Positions 17,301-26,812 are shown, numbered from the stretch's first letter. The stretch: DNA of 64,000 nt from an uncultured Bacilli bacterium (GCA_934153675.1 CAKPFG010000004.1:20811-84810); one strand, 5' to 3'. The notes: a model not told the origin generated them from the letters alone. Program-made: numbers and translations.

Positions 17301-18731
17301 ATGAAAAAAATTTTAATTGTTTTATTCGTTAGCCTTTGTTTTATAACTAAAATAAATGCTTCATCTTCTACTTTTTATTATGATGAAAAGGTAGATGGTA
17401 TGTATATTACAAAGGTAAAAAAGGATAATGTAAAAAATGGTGCACCATTTTTACTTCATAAAAGTAATGGTGATATAGTTTATTGTATAGAGCCGTTTTT
17501 ATATTTGGATAATGGAGTTTATGAGGAGTATGATGGATTTAATGATTTATTTAAGCTTAGTGAAGAAGTAATTGATAAGATGAATTTAATTGCACATTAT
17601 GGTTATTTATATAATAATCATAATGATTTAAAGTGGTATGGTGTTACACAATATTTAATATGGGGGTTACTTAATTTAGATGATTTATATTTTACTGATT
17701 CTTATTATGGTAAACGTGTTGATTTATATCAAGATGAAATAAAAGAAATTAATGATCTAGTTAGTAATCATTATGTTTTGCCAAGTTTTAATGATATTAA
17801 TGTGGAAAGTGATAAAAATTTTGTTTTTAACGATGAAAATAATGTGCTTAATAATTATGAAATTATAACTGATAACAAAAATATAACAAAGGATGGAAAT
17901 AAATTAATTTTAAATTCTTTAAAAGAAGGATCTTATAAGGTTAGCTTTGTGAAGAAGGAAAATAAAAAAAATTATATGTTATATCATAATGAAAAAGGGC
18001 AAGACTTATTACTGCCTGGGAAAATAAAAGATGTAGAAAAAAGCATTATTATTACTGTAAAAAAAGGTAATTTAAAAGTTATAAAGAATACTAAAAAAAA
18101 TTATGGATTAAGTTTAAATGCTTTATATGGTATATATGATGTTTCAGATAATTTGATAGATAAAATATATTTAGATAACGATGGAATAGGACAAATAAAT
18201 CTGGATTTTGGTAAGTATTATTTAAAAGAATTAAATCCTCCAAGTGGATATTTAATTGATATGGAAAAACACTATTTTGAAATAAATTTTGATAATAATA
18301 ATGTTGTTTTAAATGTATATGATGATATCATAAGCAAAAAAATTAATTTAATAAAACTATTTGGGAATAAAGAAAGTAAAATATATTCATATGAAAGTGG
18401 TGCTGTTTTTGAAGTATATGATGAAAATAATAATTTAGTTGGGACTTATACAACTCTTGCTGATGGTTCTATTAGTTTTGAACTTGTTTATGGCAAATAT
18501 AGAATTCATCAAATAAAAGGTATGGAAGGTTACGATGTTGTTTCTGATTTTGAAATAGAAGTTTTAGATAGTGAAGATTTAACACTTACTCTTTATGATA
18601 ATATGAAACCTTTGGATGTTCCTGATACTTATAAAAATGATGTTAATTATCCAGCTGCTTTTTTTGTTTTATTTACTCTTTTTATGTTTAATTTTGGTGT
18701 TTATGTATATAAGAAAAATATTGATAATTAG
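17301..18731 (+). CDS. Thioester-domain / SpaA-type surface protein with VPDTY sorting signal
   Basis: 476 residues. Signal peptide about 1-20. The N-terminal domain carries the paired motifs of Gram-positive thioester (TED) adhesin domains: YCIEP (Cys62) and GVTQYLIW (Gln117). These can form an internal Cys-Gln thioester for covalent host attachment. Two SpaA/Cna-B-like domains follow (about 255-340 and 345-435), with GxxxALYGIYD and GAVFEVYDENN strands and closing YLKELNPPSGY and YRIHQIKGMEGY. The C-terminus is VPDTY (440-444), a hydrophobic helix and YKK. The overlapping downstream gene encodes a sortase, so this is its likely substrate. Ribosome site GGAGGG. Confidence 0.82.
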   Translation: MKKILIVLFVSLCFITKINASSSTFYYDEKVDGMYITKVKKDNVKNGAPFLLHKSNGDIVYCIEPFLYLDNGVYEEYDGFNDLFKLSEEVIDKMNLIAHYGYLYNNHNDLKWYGVTQYLIWGLLNLDDLYFTDSYYGKRVDLYQDEIKEINDLVSNHYVLPSFNDINVESDKNFVFNDENNVLNNYEIITDNKNITKDGNKLILNSLKEGSYKVSFVKKENKKNYMLYHNEKGQDLLLPGKIKDVEKSIIITVKKGNLKVIKNTKKNYGLSLNALYGIYDVSDNLIDKIYLDNDGIGQINLDFGKYYLKELNPPSGYLIDMEKHYFEINFDNNNVVLNVYDDIISKKINLIKLFGNKESKIYSYESGAVFEVYDENNNLVGTYTTLADGSISFELVYGKYRIHQIKGMEGYDVVSDFEIEVLDSEDLTLTLYDNMKPLDVPDTYKNDVNYPAAFFVLFTLFMFNFGVYVYKKNIDN

Positions 18732-19176
18732 TATAATAATAATTGTTCTTTCAATTTTTTATCTTTCTTTTGATGTATATGAATCTTATCGGGTAAGTAT
18801 AAATAATTATGATGATATTAATAATTATGTAAATAACAAAGATAAAACTAAATTAGAAGGTGTTTTAGAAATTCCTACTATAAATTTAAAGGCTGGAATT
18901 GTAAGAAATGTAGATGATGGTATAATTTTTGTTAATGAAAAATTAATAGCAGGTCATAGTGGTAATTGTAAAGTATGTTATTTTGATAATCTAGATAATC
19001 TTACTGTTGGAGATAATGTTTATTTATACCTTGATTCAGTAGTTGAGTATAAGGTTGAAAGCATAAAAGAAATGGATAAAAATCATGTCTACATAAATAG
19101 TGATCTTTCTTTAATAACTTGTAAAAAAAGTGATAAGAACAGGAGATTGTTAATAGGTTTAAGAAAAATTAGATAA
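18703..19176 (+). CDS. Small sortase
   Basis: 157 residues. An N-terminal membrane anchor (about 6-22) is followed by a compact sortase domain. The presumed catalytic residues are His85 (IAGHSGN), Cys140 (SLITC) and Arg148 (eight residues after the Cys). The start is the ATG at 18703 with GGTG upstream, inside the 3' end of the surface protein gene (29-base overlap), so translation is coupled. It likely cleaves the noncanonical VPDT[FY] signal and anchors the protein to the wall. The class is uncertain: the domain is shorter than classes A and B. A strong terminator follows. Confidence 0.85.
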   Translation: MYIRKILIISIIIIVLSIFYLSFDVYESYRVSINNYDDINNYVNNKDKTKLEGVLEIPTINLKAGIVRNVDDGIIFVNEKLIAGHSGNCKVCYFDNLDNLTVGDNVYLYLDSVVEYKVESIKEMDKNHVYINSDLSLITCKKSDKNRRLLIGLRKIR

Positions 19177-19211
19177 CAAGAAAACAAAAAGTAGTTTTCT
19201 TGTTATTTTTG
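19173..19211 (+). terminator. Rho-independent terminator of surface protein-sortase unit
   Basis: A 13-bp stem ATAACAAGAAAAC / GTTTTCTTGTTAT with an 8-base loop and T run. Confidence 0.85.
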
Positions 19212-19238
19212 TGATAAAATATTTGTAGTTGGTGATTT

Positions 19239-20261
19239 ATGAGAAGTATTTATAGTGTTACTATGGATTCATTGAAAAAATTTTTTACAAGCCATGGTTA
19301 TAAAGAATTTAAAGCCAAGCAGGTTTATGATTGGCTTTATAAAAAAAAAGTTCATAGTTTTGATGATATGTATAATATAAGTAAAAAGGTAATAGAACTT
19401 TTAAAAGAAAATTTTTATTTTGATACAATAAAATTAATTACGAAAACATCTGCTATTGATGTTTCTAAGTTCTTATTTCAGGTATCTAATGATATGGTTG
19501 AGGCAGTTTGTATGTATCATGATTATGGTATTAGTCTTTGCATTTCTACTCAAGTAGGGTGTAATATGGGGTGTTCATTTTGTGAAAGTGGTAGGTTAAA
19601 AAAGGTAAGAAATCTTGAAATTTCTGAAATGGTTTTGCAAATTTTAAAAGTAGAAGATGAAATAAAAAATCGTATATCTCGTGTTGTACTTATGGGAATT
19701 GGAGAGCCATTTGACAATTATGATAATGTCATATCTTTTATTGATATTATAAATGATGCTAATGGTATTGCACTAGGTAGTAGACATATTACCATTTCAA
19801 CTTGTGGCATTGTACCTAAGATAAAGAAATTTATGGAATATGATAAACAAGTTAATTTGGCTATTAGTCTGCATGCTCCAAATGATGAAATTAGAAATAA
19901 AATTATGAATATTAATAAGGTTTATAATATTGATCTTTTAATTAAGACATTAAAAGAATATATCAAAAAAACGAATAGACGTGTTACTTTTGAATATATA
20001 ATGTTAAAAGATGTTAATGATACTAAAAAGTGTGCCTTGCTTCTTTCTAATTTATTAAAGCAAATAAATTGTTATGTTAATTTGATACCATATAATGAAA
20101 CTAGTCATATTGAGTATAAAAAAAGCCCACAAAAAAATATTTTAGCTTTTTATGATATATTGAAAAAAAATAATATAAATGTTACAATAAGAAGAGAATT
20201 TGGTAGTAAAGTTAATGCTGCTTGTGGGCAACTTAGGGCTAATTATGAGGAGGATTTATGA
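19239..20261 (+). CDS. rlmN: Dual-specificity 23S rRNA/tRNA adenine C2-methyltransferase RlmN
   Basis: 340 residues. The radical-SAM cluster motif is CxxxCxxC at Cys108, Cys112 and Cys115. The SAM-binding region contains GIGEPFDN, and SLHAPNDEIR is present. The methyl-carrying Cys is in AACGQLR near the C-terminus. RlmN methylates C2 of A2503 in 23S rRNA and A37 in some tRNAs. It is first in an rlmN-prpC-prkC-rsgA-rpe operon, as in Bacillus. GGTGAT lies 2 bases before the ATG. The stop overlaps the start of prpC by 4 bases. Confidence 0.95.
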   Translation: MRSIYSVTMDSLKKFFTSHGYKEFKAKQVYDWLYKKKVHSFDDMYNISKKVIELLKENFYFDTIKLITKTSAIDVSKFLFQVSNDMVEAVCMYHDYGISLCISTQVGCNMGCSFCESGRLKKVRNLEISEMVLQILKVEDEIKNRISRVVLMGIGEPFDNYDNVISFIDIINDANGIALGSRHITISTCGIVPKIKKFMEYDKQVNLAISLHAPNDEIRNKIMNINKVYNIDLLIKTLKEYIKKTNRRVTFEYIMLKDVNDTKKCALLLSNLLKQINCYVNLIPYNETSHIEYKKSPQKNILAFYDILKKNNINVTIRREFGSKVNAACGQLRANYEEDL

Positions 20262-21001
20262 AATATTCTTATATAACTGATCCTGGTAAGGTACGTGAGA
20301 GAAATGAGGATAGTGTTAATATTGTTAAAAATGCTAATGGTGAGATTTTACTAGCAGTTGCTGATGGTATGGGTGGACATAAGGATGGTGAAGTTGCAAG
20401 TAGTATAGCTCTTAATCATATTGCCACTAGATTTAAAGAAATCAGTAGTGTTGGAAATCGAGAAGATGCTATAAATTGGATTGAAGAAAATGTAAAAGAA
20501 GCTAACGCACTTATTTATAAGTATGTTTCTATGCATAAAGAAAGTTCTGGTATGGGTACTACTATGGTTTTAGCTATTTTATCAAAAACATTTTTACTTA
20601 TTGGTAATATTGGTGATTCATCAGGTTTTGTTATTAAAAATAAAAAATTACACAAGGTAACTGTTGACCATACCCTTGTTAATTTACTTGTTAAGTCTGG
20701 AGAATTAAGTGAGGAAGAGGCAAAAAACCATCCTAAAAAGAATGTTTTGATGAAAGCTCTCGGTGCATCGACAGATGTTTCTATGGATATATTTAATGTT
20801 GAGCTTGGGGTTGATGGTATATTTTTATGTAGTGATGGCCTTACTAATATGCTTGATAATGAATCGATTGAAAAAATATTAAATAGTGATCTTTCTATTG
20901 ATGAAAAGTTAGAAAAGTTAATATTTAAGGCGAATAATAGAGGGGGTAGCGACAATATATCGATTGCTTATTTAAATAAGGAGGATAATTATGATAATTA
21001 A
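20258..21001 (+). CDS. prpC: PP2C-type Ser/Thr protein phosphatase (PrpC/Stp)
   Basis: 247 residues with the PP2C metal-binding motifs: VRERNEDS, VADGMGGH, GDSSGF, SDGLTNML and GGSDNISIA, in order. It reverses phosphorylation by the cognate PASTA kinase encoded immediately downstream (11-base overlap). Together with IreB they form the envelope stress signalling switch. The length is typical (about 250). Confidence 0.95.
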   Translation: MKYSYITDPGKVRERNEDSVNIVKNANGEILLAVADGMGGHKDGEVASSIALNHIATRFKEISSVGNREDAINWIEENVKEANALIYKYVSMHKESSGMGTTMVLAILSKTFLLIGNIGDSSGFVIKNKKLHKVTVDHTLVNLLVKSGELSEEEAKNHPKKNVLMKALGASTDVSMDIFNVELGVDGIFLCSDGLTNMLDNESIEKILNSDLSIDEKLEKLIFKANNRGGSDNISIAYLNKEDNYDN

Positions 21002-22874
21002 GGGACAATTAATCGATGATCGCTATAAGATAATTAAATCAATTGGCGAAGGTGGAATGGCTAATGTATATTTAGCTTATGATACTATTTTAGAAAGAGA
21101 GGTTGCTGTTAAGGTATTAAGAGGGGACCTTGCAGAGGATGAAAAATTTGTACGTAGATTTCAAAGGGAAGCTAATAGTGCGAGTTCACTTAAACATCCT
21201 AATATAGTCGAGGTATATGATGTTGGTGAGGACGATGGAAAATATTTTATTGTAATGGAATATATTAATGGCAAAACTTTAAAAAGTTTAATAAAAAAAC
21301 GTGGTGCTTTGACTTTAGAAGAGGTTATTGACATAATGTTACAATTAACATCAGCAATTTCTTGTGCACATGATAGTTATATAATACATAGAGATATTAA
21401 GCCTCAAAATGTTATGATTTTAGAAGATGGTAGGGTTAAGATTACTGATTTTGGTATTGCAATGGCACTTAATAATAATGAACTTACACAAACTAATTCG
21501 GTTATGGGATCTGTTCATTATCTTCCTCCAGAACAGGCAAATGGAAGTGGATCAACTACAAAAAGTGATATTTATTCACTTGGTATATTAATGTTTGAAT
21601 TATTAACAGGAAAACTTCCTTTTAAAGGAGAAAATGCAGTTGAAATTGCTATAAAACAAATGAGAGAACCAATTCCATCTGTTTGTAAGATATCACCAGA
21701 TATTCCTCAAAGTGTTGAAAATGTAATATTAAAAGCTTGTGCTAAAAATCCTAAGAATAGATATGCATCAGCATCCAGTATGTATGAAGATATAAAAACT
21801 TGTTTAGATCCTGCTAGAAGAGATGAGAAAAGAGTTGTATATACGTATCCAGAAAATGATTTGGAAGAAACTAAAGTTATGCCTGATTTGAGTAAATTAA
21901 ATGGTATTGAAGATAATGATATTTCTGAAAAAGAAAATAAGAGTTTTAAGAAAATATTAATTATATTAGGTATAATTGCTTCCGTTTTAATAATTTCTAT
22001 TTTAATCTTTGTCACAGTTTTTAAAAATACTGGGAAACAGATAACTATACCTAATGGGTTAGTAGGGGACGATAAGAATGAAGTTGTTGATGTATTAAAG
22101 GATTTAGGATTTAATGTAAAAGTGAAAAAAGAATATAGTGATAAGAAGAAAAATATAGTTATTAAAATTGATCCAAAGGAAAAATCTAAAGCTAAAAAAG
22201 GTAGTACGATTACTATTATTATTTCTAAGGGAACTAGAGAAATTACTGTAGAGGATTATACTGGAATGAATATTGATACTGTAAAGAAAAAATTAGAAAA
22301 GGCAGAAATTAGTGTTGTTGTAACAGCTAAGAAAGTTGATAAAAATAGTAATTATAAGGAAAATACTATTTTAGATCAAAGCATTAAGGCCGGTGAAAAA
22401 TTAACTAAAGGGGACGCTATTGAACTTATTTATGCGACTTTGATTACTGTATATCCTGATTTTACAAATGGTAAATATACAAAAGATAGTATTCAGTCTT
22501 TCTGTAATGAAAATAAAGTTACTTGTACTTTTGTAGAAGAAGAATCAACAAAGGATCCTGGTAGTATACTTAGTCAAAGCAAAGAAGCAACAACAGAAGT
22601 TCAAAATGGCGATAATTTGAAGATTGCTATAGCTAAAGCTAAAAATTTTATTGTTTCTTTTAATGTAAATGGTGGTGTTGGAACATTCAATAATCAAATT
22701 GTTGAATATTCAAAAACGGCTATTGAACCACGTAATAATCCTACAAAAACAAATTGTGAATTTGAATATTGGACTTTTAATGGCAATAGATTTTATTTTG
22801 ATACAAAAATTACTAGTGATATTGTACTGACTGCTAAATGGGATTGCAGTCAACAAGCAGGGAATGTTTCTTAA
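20991..22874 (+). CDS. prkC: PASTA-domain Ser/Thr kinase with an extra C-terminal InlB-type repeat
   Basis: 627 residues. The kinase domain spans about 1-270, with GEGGMANVYLA, VAVKVLR (catalytic Lys), HRDIKPQN and DFGIA. A juxtamembrane linker and one membrane helix (about 325-345) follow. Three PASTA domains that sense muropeptide/lipid II come next (about 350-550). The last 75 residues have FNVNGGVG, a NNPTK turn, FEYWTFNG and a closing IVLTAKW. These match the InlB B-repeat/Flg_new (Listeria-Bacteroides repeat) fold, which is not a usual part of PrkC/IreK. Downstream rsgA is a known PrkC substrate in Firmicutes. Confidence 0.95.
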   Translation: MIIKGQLIDDRYKIIKSIGEGGMANVYLAYDTILEREVAVKVLRGDLAEDEKFVRRFQREANSASSLKHPNIVEVYDVGEDDGKYFIVMEYINGKTLKSLIKKRGALTLEEVIDIMLQLTSAISCAHDSYIIHRDIKPQNVMILEDGRVKITDFGIAMALNNNELTQTNSVMGSVHYLPPEQANGSGSTTKSDIYSLGILMFELLTGKLPFKGENAVEIAIKQMREPIPSVCKISPDIPQSVENVILKACAKNPKNRYASASSMYEDIKTCLDPARRDEKRVVYTYPENDLEETKVMPDLSKLNGIEDNDISEKENKSFKKILIILGIIASVLIISILIFVTVFKNTGKQITIPNGLVGDDKNEVVDVLKDLGFNVKVKKEYSDKKKNIVIKIDPKEKSKAKKGSTITIIISKGTREITVEDYTGMNIDTVKKKLEKAEISVVVTAKKVDKNSNYKENTILDQSIKAGEKLTKGDAIELIYATLITVYPDFTNGKYTKDSIQSFCNENKVTCTFVEEESTKDPGSILSQSKEATTEVQNGDNLKIAIAKAKNFIVSFNVNGGVGTFNNQIVEYSKTAIEPRNNPTKTNCEFEYWTFNGNRFYFDTKITSDIVLTAKWDCSQQAGNVS

Positions 22875-22875
22875 T

Positions 22876-23709
22876 ATGCTAAAAGGAAAAATAATAAAGC
22901 AAATTAGTAATGATTATACTGTTAAAGTTTTAGATAAAAAGTATATATGTAAAGCTAGAGGAAAGTTTCGTAAGTTAGGCATTACACCACTTGTTGGTGA
23001 TAATGCTTTAATTGACGAAGTTAATAATTATATATTGGAACTTGATGAAAGAAAAAATGAACTTGTTAGACCATCTATATGTAATTTAGATCAAGCTTGT
23101 ATTGTTATGAGTAATAAAATACCTGTTTTTTCTTTAGAATTGCTTGATAAATTATTAAATGTTATTGAATATAATAATATAAAGCCTATTATATATGTAT
23201 CTAAAATGGATTTATTATCTAAACAAGAAAAGAATAATTTAAATAGTATTTTATCTTATTATAAAAAAATCGGTTACTCTGTTTATACTGATTTAAAGAT
23301 AAAAGAAGTATTTAAAAATAATGTTACTGTTTTTGTTGGACAAAGTGGTGCTGGTAAATCTACTTTACTTAATAAACTTGATAGTAATTTAAATCTTTTA
23401 ACGGGGGAATGTTCTAAAGCTTTAGGACGTGGAAAACATACAACTAGGCACGTTGAATTAATAGAAACAATGTCTGGTTTAATTGCTGATACACCGGGCT
23501 TTTCTAAAATAGCTTTTATTAATATGTCTAAAGAGGATATAAGGGATAATTTTATAGAGTTTAATAACTATAAAGAAAAATGTGAATATAGAAATTGTAT
23601 GCATATAAAAGAGGATAATTGTGAGATAAAAAAACAAGTTAATAGTGGGAATATATTAGAATCACGCTATTTGAATTACTTAAAATTTGTAAAAGGGGAG
23701 ATTAAATGA
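22876..23709 (+). CDS. rsgA: Small ribosomal subunit biogenesis GTPase RsgA
   Basis: 277 residues. An N-terminal OB fold is followed by a circularly permuted GTPase with motif order G4 (VSKMD), G1 (GQSGAGKSTLLN), G3 (DTPGF). It ends in a zinc site CEYRNCMHIKEDNC (Cys, Cys, His, Cys). RsgA checks late 30S maturation. I use the ATG at 22876 (MLKGKI, the family N-terminus). An in-frame ATG at 22864 has its AGGG too close. The gene follows prkC directly and overlaps rpe by 4 bases. Confidence 0.93.
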   Translation: MLKGKIIKQISNDYTVKVLDKKYICKARGKFRKLGITPLVGDNALIDEVNNYILELDERKNELVRPSICNLDQACIVMSNKIPVFSLELLDKLLNVIEYNNIKPIIYVSKMDLLSKQEKNNLNSILSYYKKIGYSVYTDLKIKEVFKNNVTVFVGQSGAGKSTLLNKLDSNLNLLTGECSKALGRGKHTTRHVELIETMSGLIADTPGFSKIAFINMSKEDIRDNFIEFNNYKEKCEYRNCMHIKEDNCEIKKQVNSGNILESRYLNYLKFVKGEIK

Positions 23710-24344
23710 TATCAACATCAATATTATCAATTAAAGATAATTTGGAAAGTAACATTAAAAAATTAGACCAAACTAAAACTGATTTTTTGCATGTAGATAT
23801 AATGGATGGTGTGTTTGTTAAAAATAATACTTGTAATTATGATGTATATGAGGGTTTGCTTAGTAATTTGAATACACCTCTTGATATACATTTAATGGTG
23901 AAGGATGTAAAATATTATGTTGATTTATATTCTAAATTAAACCCACTGTTAATTACGTTTCATTATGAAGCTTTATCTAATCATTTAGAAATTATTGATT
24001 ATATAAAATCATATGGAATAAAGGTTGGCATGGCAATTAATCCAGATACAAAAATAGAAAAAATAACTAGTTTACTACCATATATTGATTTGATACTTGT
24101 TATGAGTGTTGAACCTGGTTATGGTGGACAAGAATTTATTTATGATAGTTATGTAAAAATTAATGAGCTTGATAAAATAAGATTAACAAAAAATTATGCA
24201 TATTTGATTGAAGTAGATGGTGGAATTAATGATGTTACATCAAAATTATGTAAAAATGCTGACATCTTGGTTGTTGGAAGTTTTATAACAGAAAGTTTAG
24301 ACTATCAAGGTCAAATAGAAAAAATAAATAAAATGCTTGATTAA
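23706..24344 (+). CDS. rpe: Ribulose-phosphate 3-epimerase
   Basis: 212 residues, a TIM barrel with family motifs LHVDIMDG (metal His/Asp), DIHLMV, MSVEPGYGGQEF and EVDGGIN. It interconverts ribulose-5-phosphate and xylulose-5-phosphate in the pentose phosphate pathway. It is the last gene of the rlmN operon. The thiamine pyrophosphokinase gene that usually follows in Bacillus is not here. Confidence 0.94.
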   Translation: MISTSILSIKDNLESNIKKLDQTKTDFLHVDIMDGVFVKNNTCNYDVYEGLLSNLNTPLDIHLMVKDVKYYVDLYSKLNPLLITFHYEALSNHLEIIDYIKSYGIKVGMAINPDTKIEKITSLLPYIDLILVMSVEPGYGGQEFIYDSYVKINELDKIRLTKNYAYLIEVDGGINDVTSKLCKNADILVVGSFITESLDYQGQIEKINKMLD

Positions 24345-24387
24345 ATAAGGTATTTATTATATACTATATAAATGTTGGAGGTTAATT

Positions 24388-25644
24388 ATGAAAAATAAGA
24401 ATTTTAAAGAAATATCTATAAAAATAGAAGGAAAAGAATGGACTGATGCTTTAGATAAGGCATTTGTTAAAATAAATGCTAAAAGAACAATAGATGGTTT
24501 TAGAAAGGGAAAAGCTCCTAAAAATGTTTTTATAAAAAAATATGGTATAGAATCATTATTTTTAGAAGCTTCAAATCTTTGTGTAGATAATGCTTATAAA
24601 AAGATGATTGAAGAAAATTCTAAATTAGAAATAGCTGCACAACCAGTTCTTGATATTAAAAGTATTGATGACAAGCATATCGAATATGTATTTACTTTAA
24701 CATTAAAACCAGAAGTTAAACTTGGTGAATATAAAAATTTACCAGTGAAAAAAGAAACGGTTAAGGTTAGTAAAAAAGAAATAGAAGAAGCTATTGATAA
24801 TATGCGTGAAGAATATAAAGAAAATATTGTCAAAAATGGAAAAATAGAAAAAAATGATATTGCTGTTATAGATTTTGAAGGCTTTAAAGATGGTGTTGCT
24901 TTTGAAGGTGGTAAAGGAGAAAATTACTCACTTACTATTGGATCAAATACCTTTATTCCTGGATTTGAAGAACAATTAATTGGTCTTTCAGCTGGTGATA
25001 AAAAGGATATCGAATTATCATTTCCAGATGATTATCACGTAGAGGATTTAAAAGGTCAACCTGTTGTATTTAAAGTAAATATAAATGAGGTAAAACAAGT
25101 AAAATTACCAGAGCTTGATAAAGATTTCTTTGATGATTTAGGAATGGAAGGAATTGATTCAAAGGAAAGTCTAGAAAAACAAGTAAAAGAAAACATTAAA
25201 GCAAGAAAAGAGAGCGAAGCTGAAGAAAAATATACTGATTTATTATTATCTACTATTTCTGAAAAAACAGAAATTGATGTTCCTGAGACTATGATTAATG
25301 AAGAAGTTGATCATATGATAGAACATTTTAAACAACATATTTCTATGCAAGGAATTACAATAGAACAATTTTATCAATTAACTAATTCTAATGAAGAAAA
25401 ATTAAAAGAACAATATAAAGACGAAGCTTTAAAGCGAATCAGATATCGTTTAATTCTTGAAGAAATTATTAAGAAGGAAAAAATTGAAGTATCTGATGAG
25501 GAAGTTGAGGCTAAAATTGACGAATTAGCTAAAAAGTATAATATGACGAAGGATGAAGTAAAAAAGGAATATAATAATAATTTAGAATATATTGCTTATG
25601 ATTTAAAAGTGAAACGTGCATTTGAAATTATAAAGGGTGAGTAG
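24388..25644 (+). CDS. tig: Trigger factor
   Basis: 418 residues, close to the usual length. The N-terminal ribosome-binding domain has the signature GFRKGKAPKNVF (about 37-48). A central FKBP-type peptidyl-prolyl isomerase domain (about 150-235) has DFEGFKDGVAFEGG. The helical C-terminal chaperone domain contains VPETMINEEV. It binds nascent chains at the ribosome exit. GGAGG precedes the ATG, and a weak promoter-like TACTATATAA lies at about 24361-24370. Its terminator follows directly. Confidence 0.94.
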   Translation: MKNKNFKEISIKIEGKEWTDALDKAFVKINAKRTIDGFRKGKAPKNVFIKKYGIESLFLEASNLCVDNAYKKMIEENSKLEIAAQPVLDIKSIDDKHIEYVFTLTLKPEVKLGEYKNLPVKKETVKVSKKEIEEAIDNMREEYKENIVKNGKIEKNDIAVIDFEGFKDGVAFEGGKGENYSLTIGSNTFIPGFEEQLIGLSAGDKKDIELSFPDDYHVEDLKGQPVVFKVNINEVKQVKLPELDKDFFDDLGMEGIDSKESLEKQVKENIKARKESEAEEKYTDLLLSTISEKTEIDVPETMINEEVDHMIEHFKQHISMQGITIEQFYQLTNSNEEKLKEQYKDEALKRIRYRLILEEIIKKEKIEVSDEEVEAKIDELAKKYNMTKDEVKKEYNNNLEYIAYDLKVKRAFEIIKGE

Positions 25645-25659
25645 TCACTCTTTTTTTTT
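25632..25659 (+). terminator. Rho-independent terminator of tig
   Basis: AAAGGGTGA / TCACTCTTT (one G-U) with a GTAG loop and a long T run. It overlaps the stop codon. Confidence 0.8.
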
Positions 25660-25671
25660 AAAATTATACAT

Positions 25672-25699
25672 AAAAAAAGATATATTAATTTCTATATCT
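25672..25699 (-). terminator. Terminator of rodA
   Basis: On the minus strand AGATATA pairs with TATATCT across 8 bases, then seven T. It includes the stop codon of rodA. Confidence 0.7.
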
Positions 25700-26812
25700 T
25701 AAAGATTCATTTGATATGTTAAATATGATTCCCATCATAATCATATAACTCATTAAACTAGAACCACCATAACTTATAAATGGGAGGGTAATGCCTGTTA
25801 TAGGCATTATACCAAGTGTCATTCCAATGTTTTGAAATTGTTGATATAAAAGCATTCCTATAATGCCACCAATTATATATTTGTTAATATTTTTTTGACT
25901 ATTAATGGCAGTTAAAATTAGTTTAATATCAAAATAAACGATTATAATAAGTAGTAACATAGAACCGAAAAGTCCAAAATTACTTGCAAATACTGCGAAT
26001 ATGAAATCGGTTTGAGGTTCAGGAAAATAAATTGGCGTATGATTAAATCCATTACCAAATAATCCACCTGATGAAATAGCAGTCATTCCGTTTTCTAACT
26101 GATATCCAGAACCACTAGACCAGTCTAAAAGTCTATCAATACGTAGGAAAAAGGATGTTCCAAATATATTAATAAATAAGTCTTTATTAAAAAAATAAAT
26201 AGATAAAAGAAGTGAAATAGCTATTGCTATTATTCCAATAATAATTAAAAACCAGCGATATCTAAAACCAGAAATAAAAAGCATTACAAATGTGATTAAT
26301 AAATATATTAATACAACTCCAGTATCTGGTTCTAAAAATGTTAAAAACGAAGGTATAGCTACTATAATTAATACTTTTATCAAAAATTTGATTTCTTCCA
26401 TTGCAGTAGGATTATTATTTTCTTGATGAAACTTATCAATCATTTTTGCTAGCATAATAATTAAAATTATTTTCATAAATTCACTAGGTTGAAAATTACC
26501 AATTCCAGGAAGAACAAACCAACATTTAGCTTCATTAATGGTGGCTCCAAATATTAATACTAAAAATAATAATATAATACCAATAATATATAAAATATTA
26601 ATTTTTTTGAGTATTGCATTGTTACCTATAAACATAATTAAATAGGCTATTATAAAACCAATTCCATACCATAATATTTGTTTGATATATAAATTTTGCA
26701 TATCACTTTTAAGTAGATTTTGAGCACTATATATAGTAATTACACTTATTATTGCAAATACAATTAAGCTTACAATTAAACCTCTATCTACTTTGTATTT
26801 AGAAATTTTCAT
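25685..26812 (-). CDS. rodA: RodA/FtsW-type peptidoglycan glycosyltransferase
   Basis: 375 residues with about ten membrane helices of the SEDS family. Motifs include FQPSEFMKI, the catalytic-loop EPDTGV (Asp), GGLFGNG, PEPQTDFIFAV and the C-terminal GITLPFISYGGSSL. SEDS proteins polymerise lipid II into glycan strands with a class B PBP partner. The short cytoplasmic termini and the lack of division neighbours favour RodA over FtsW/SpoVE, but this is inference. No PBP gene is adjacent. Confidence 0.88.
   Translation of the reverse strand: MKISKYKVDRGLIVSLIVFAIISVITIYSAQNLLKSDMQNLYIKQILWYGIGFIIAYLIMFIGNNAILKKINILYIIGIILLFLVLIFGATINEAKCWFVLPGIGNFQPSEFMKIILIIMLAKMIDKFHQENNNPTAMEEIKFLIKVLIIVAIPSFLTFLEPDTGVVLIYLLITFVMLFISGFRYRWFLIIIGIIAIAISLLLSIYFFNKDLFINIFGTSFFLRIDRLLDWSSGSGYQLENGMTAISSGGLFGNGFNHTPIYFPEPQTDFIFAVFASNFGLFGSMLLLIIIVYFDIKLILTAINSQKNINKYIIGGIIGMLLYQQFQNIGMTLGIMPITGITLPFISYGGSSLMSYMIMMGIIFNISNESLRYRN

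Noticed and set aside
20351..20955. Two minus-strand open frames inside prpC
   Set aside because: They are antisense to a gene with all PP2C motifs, lack start signals, and have no recognisable product.
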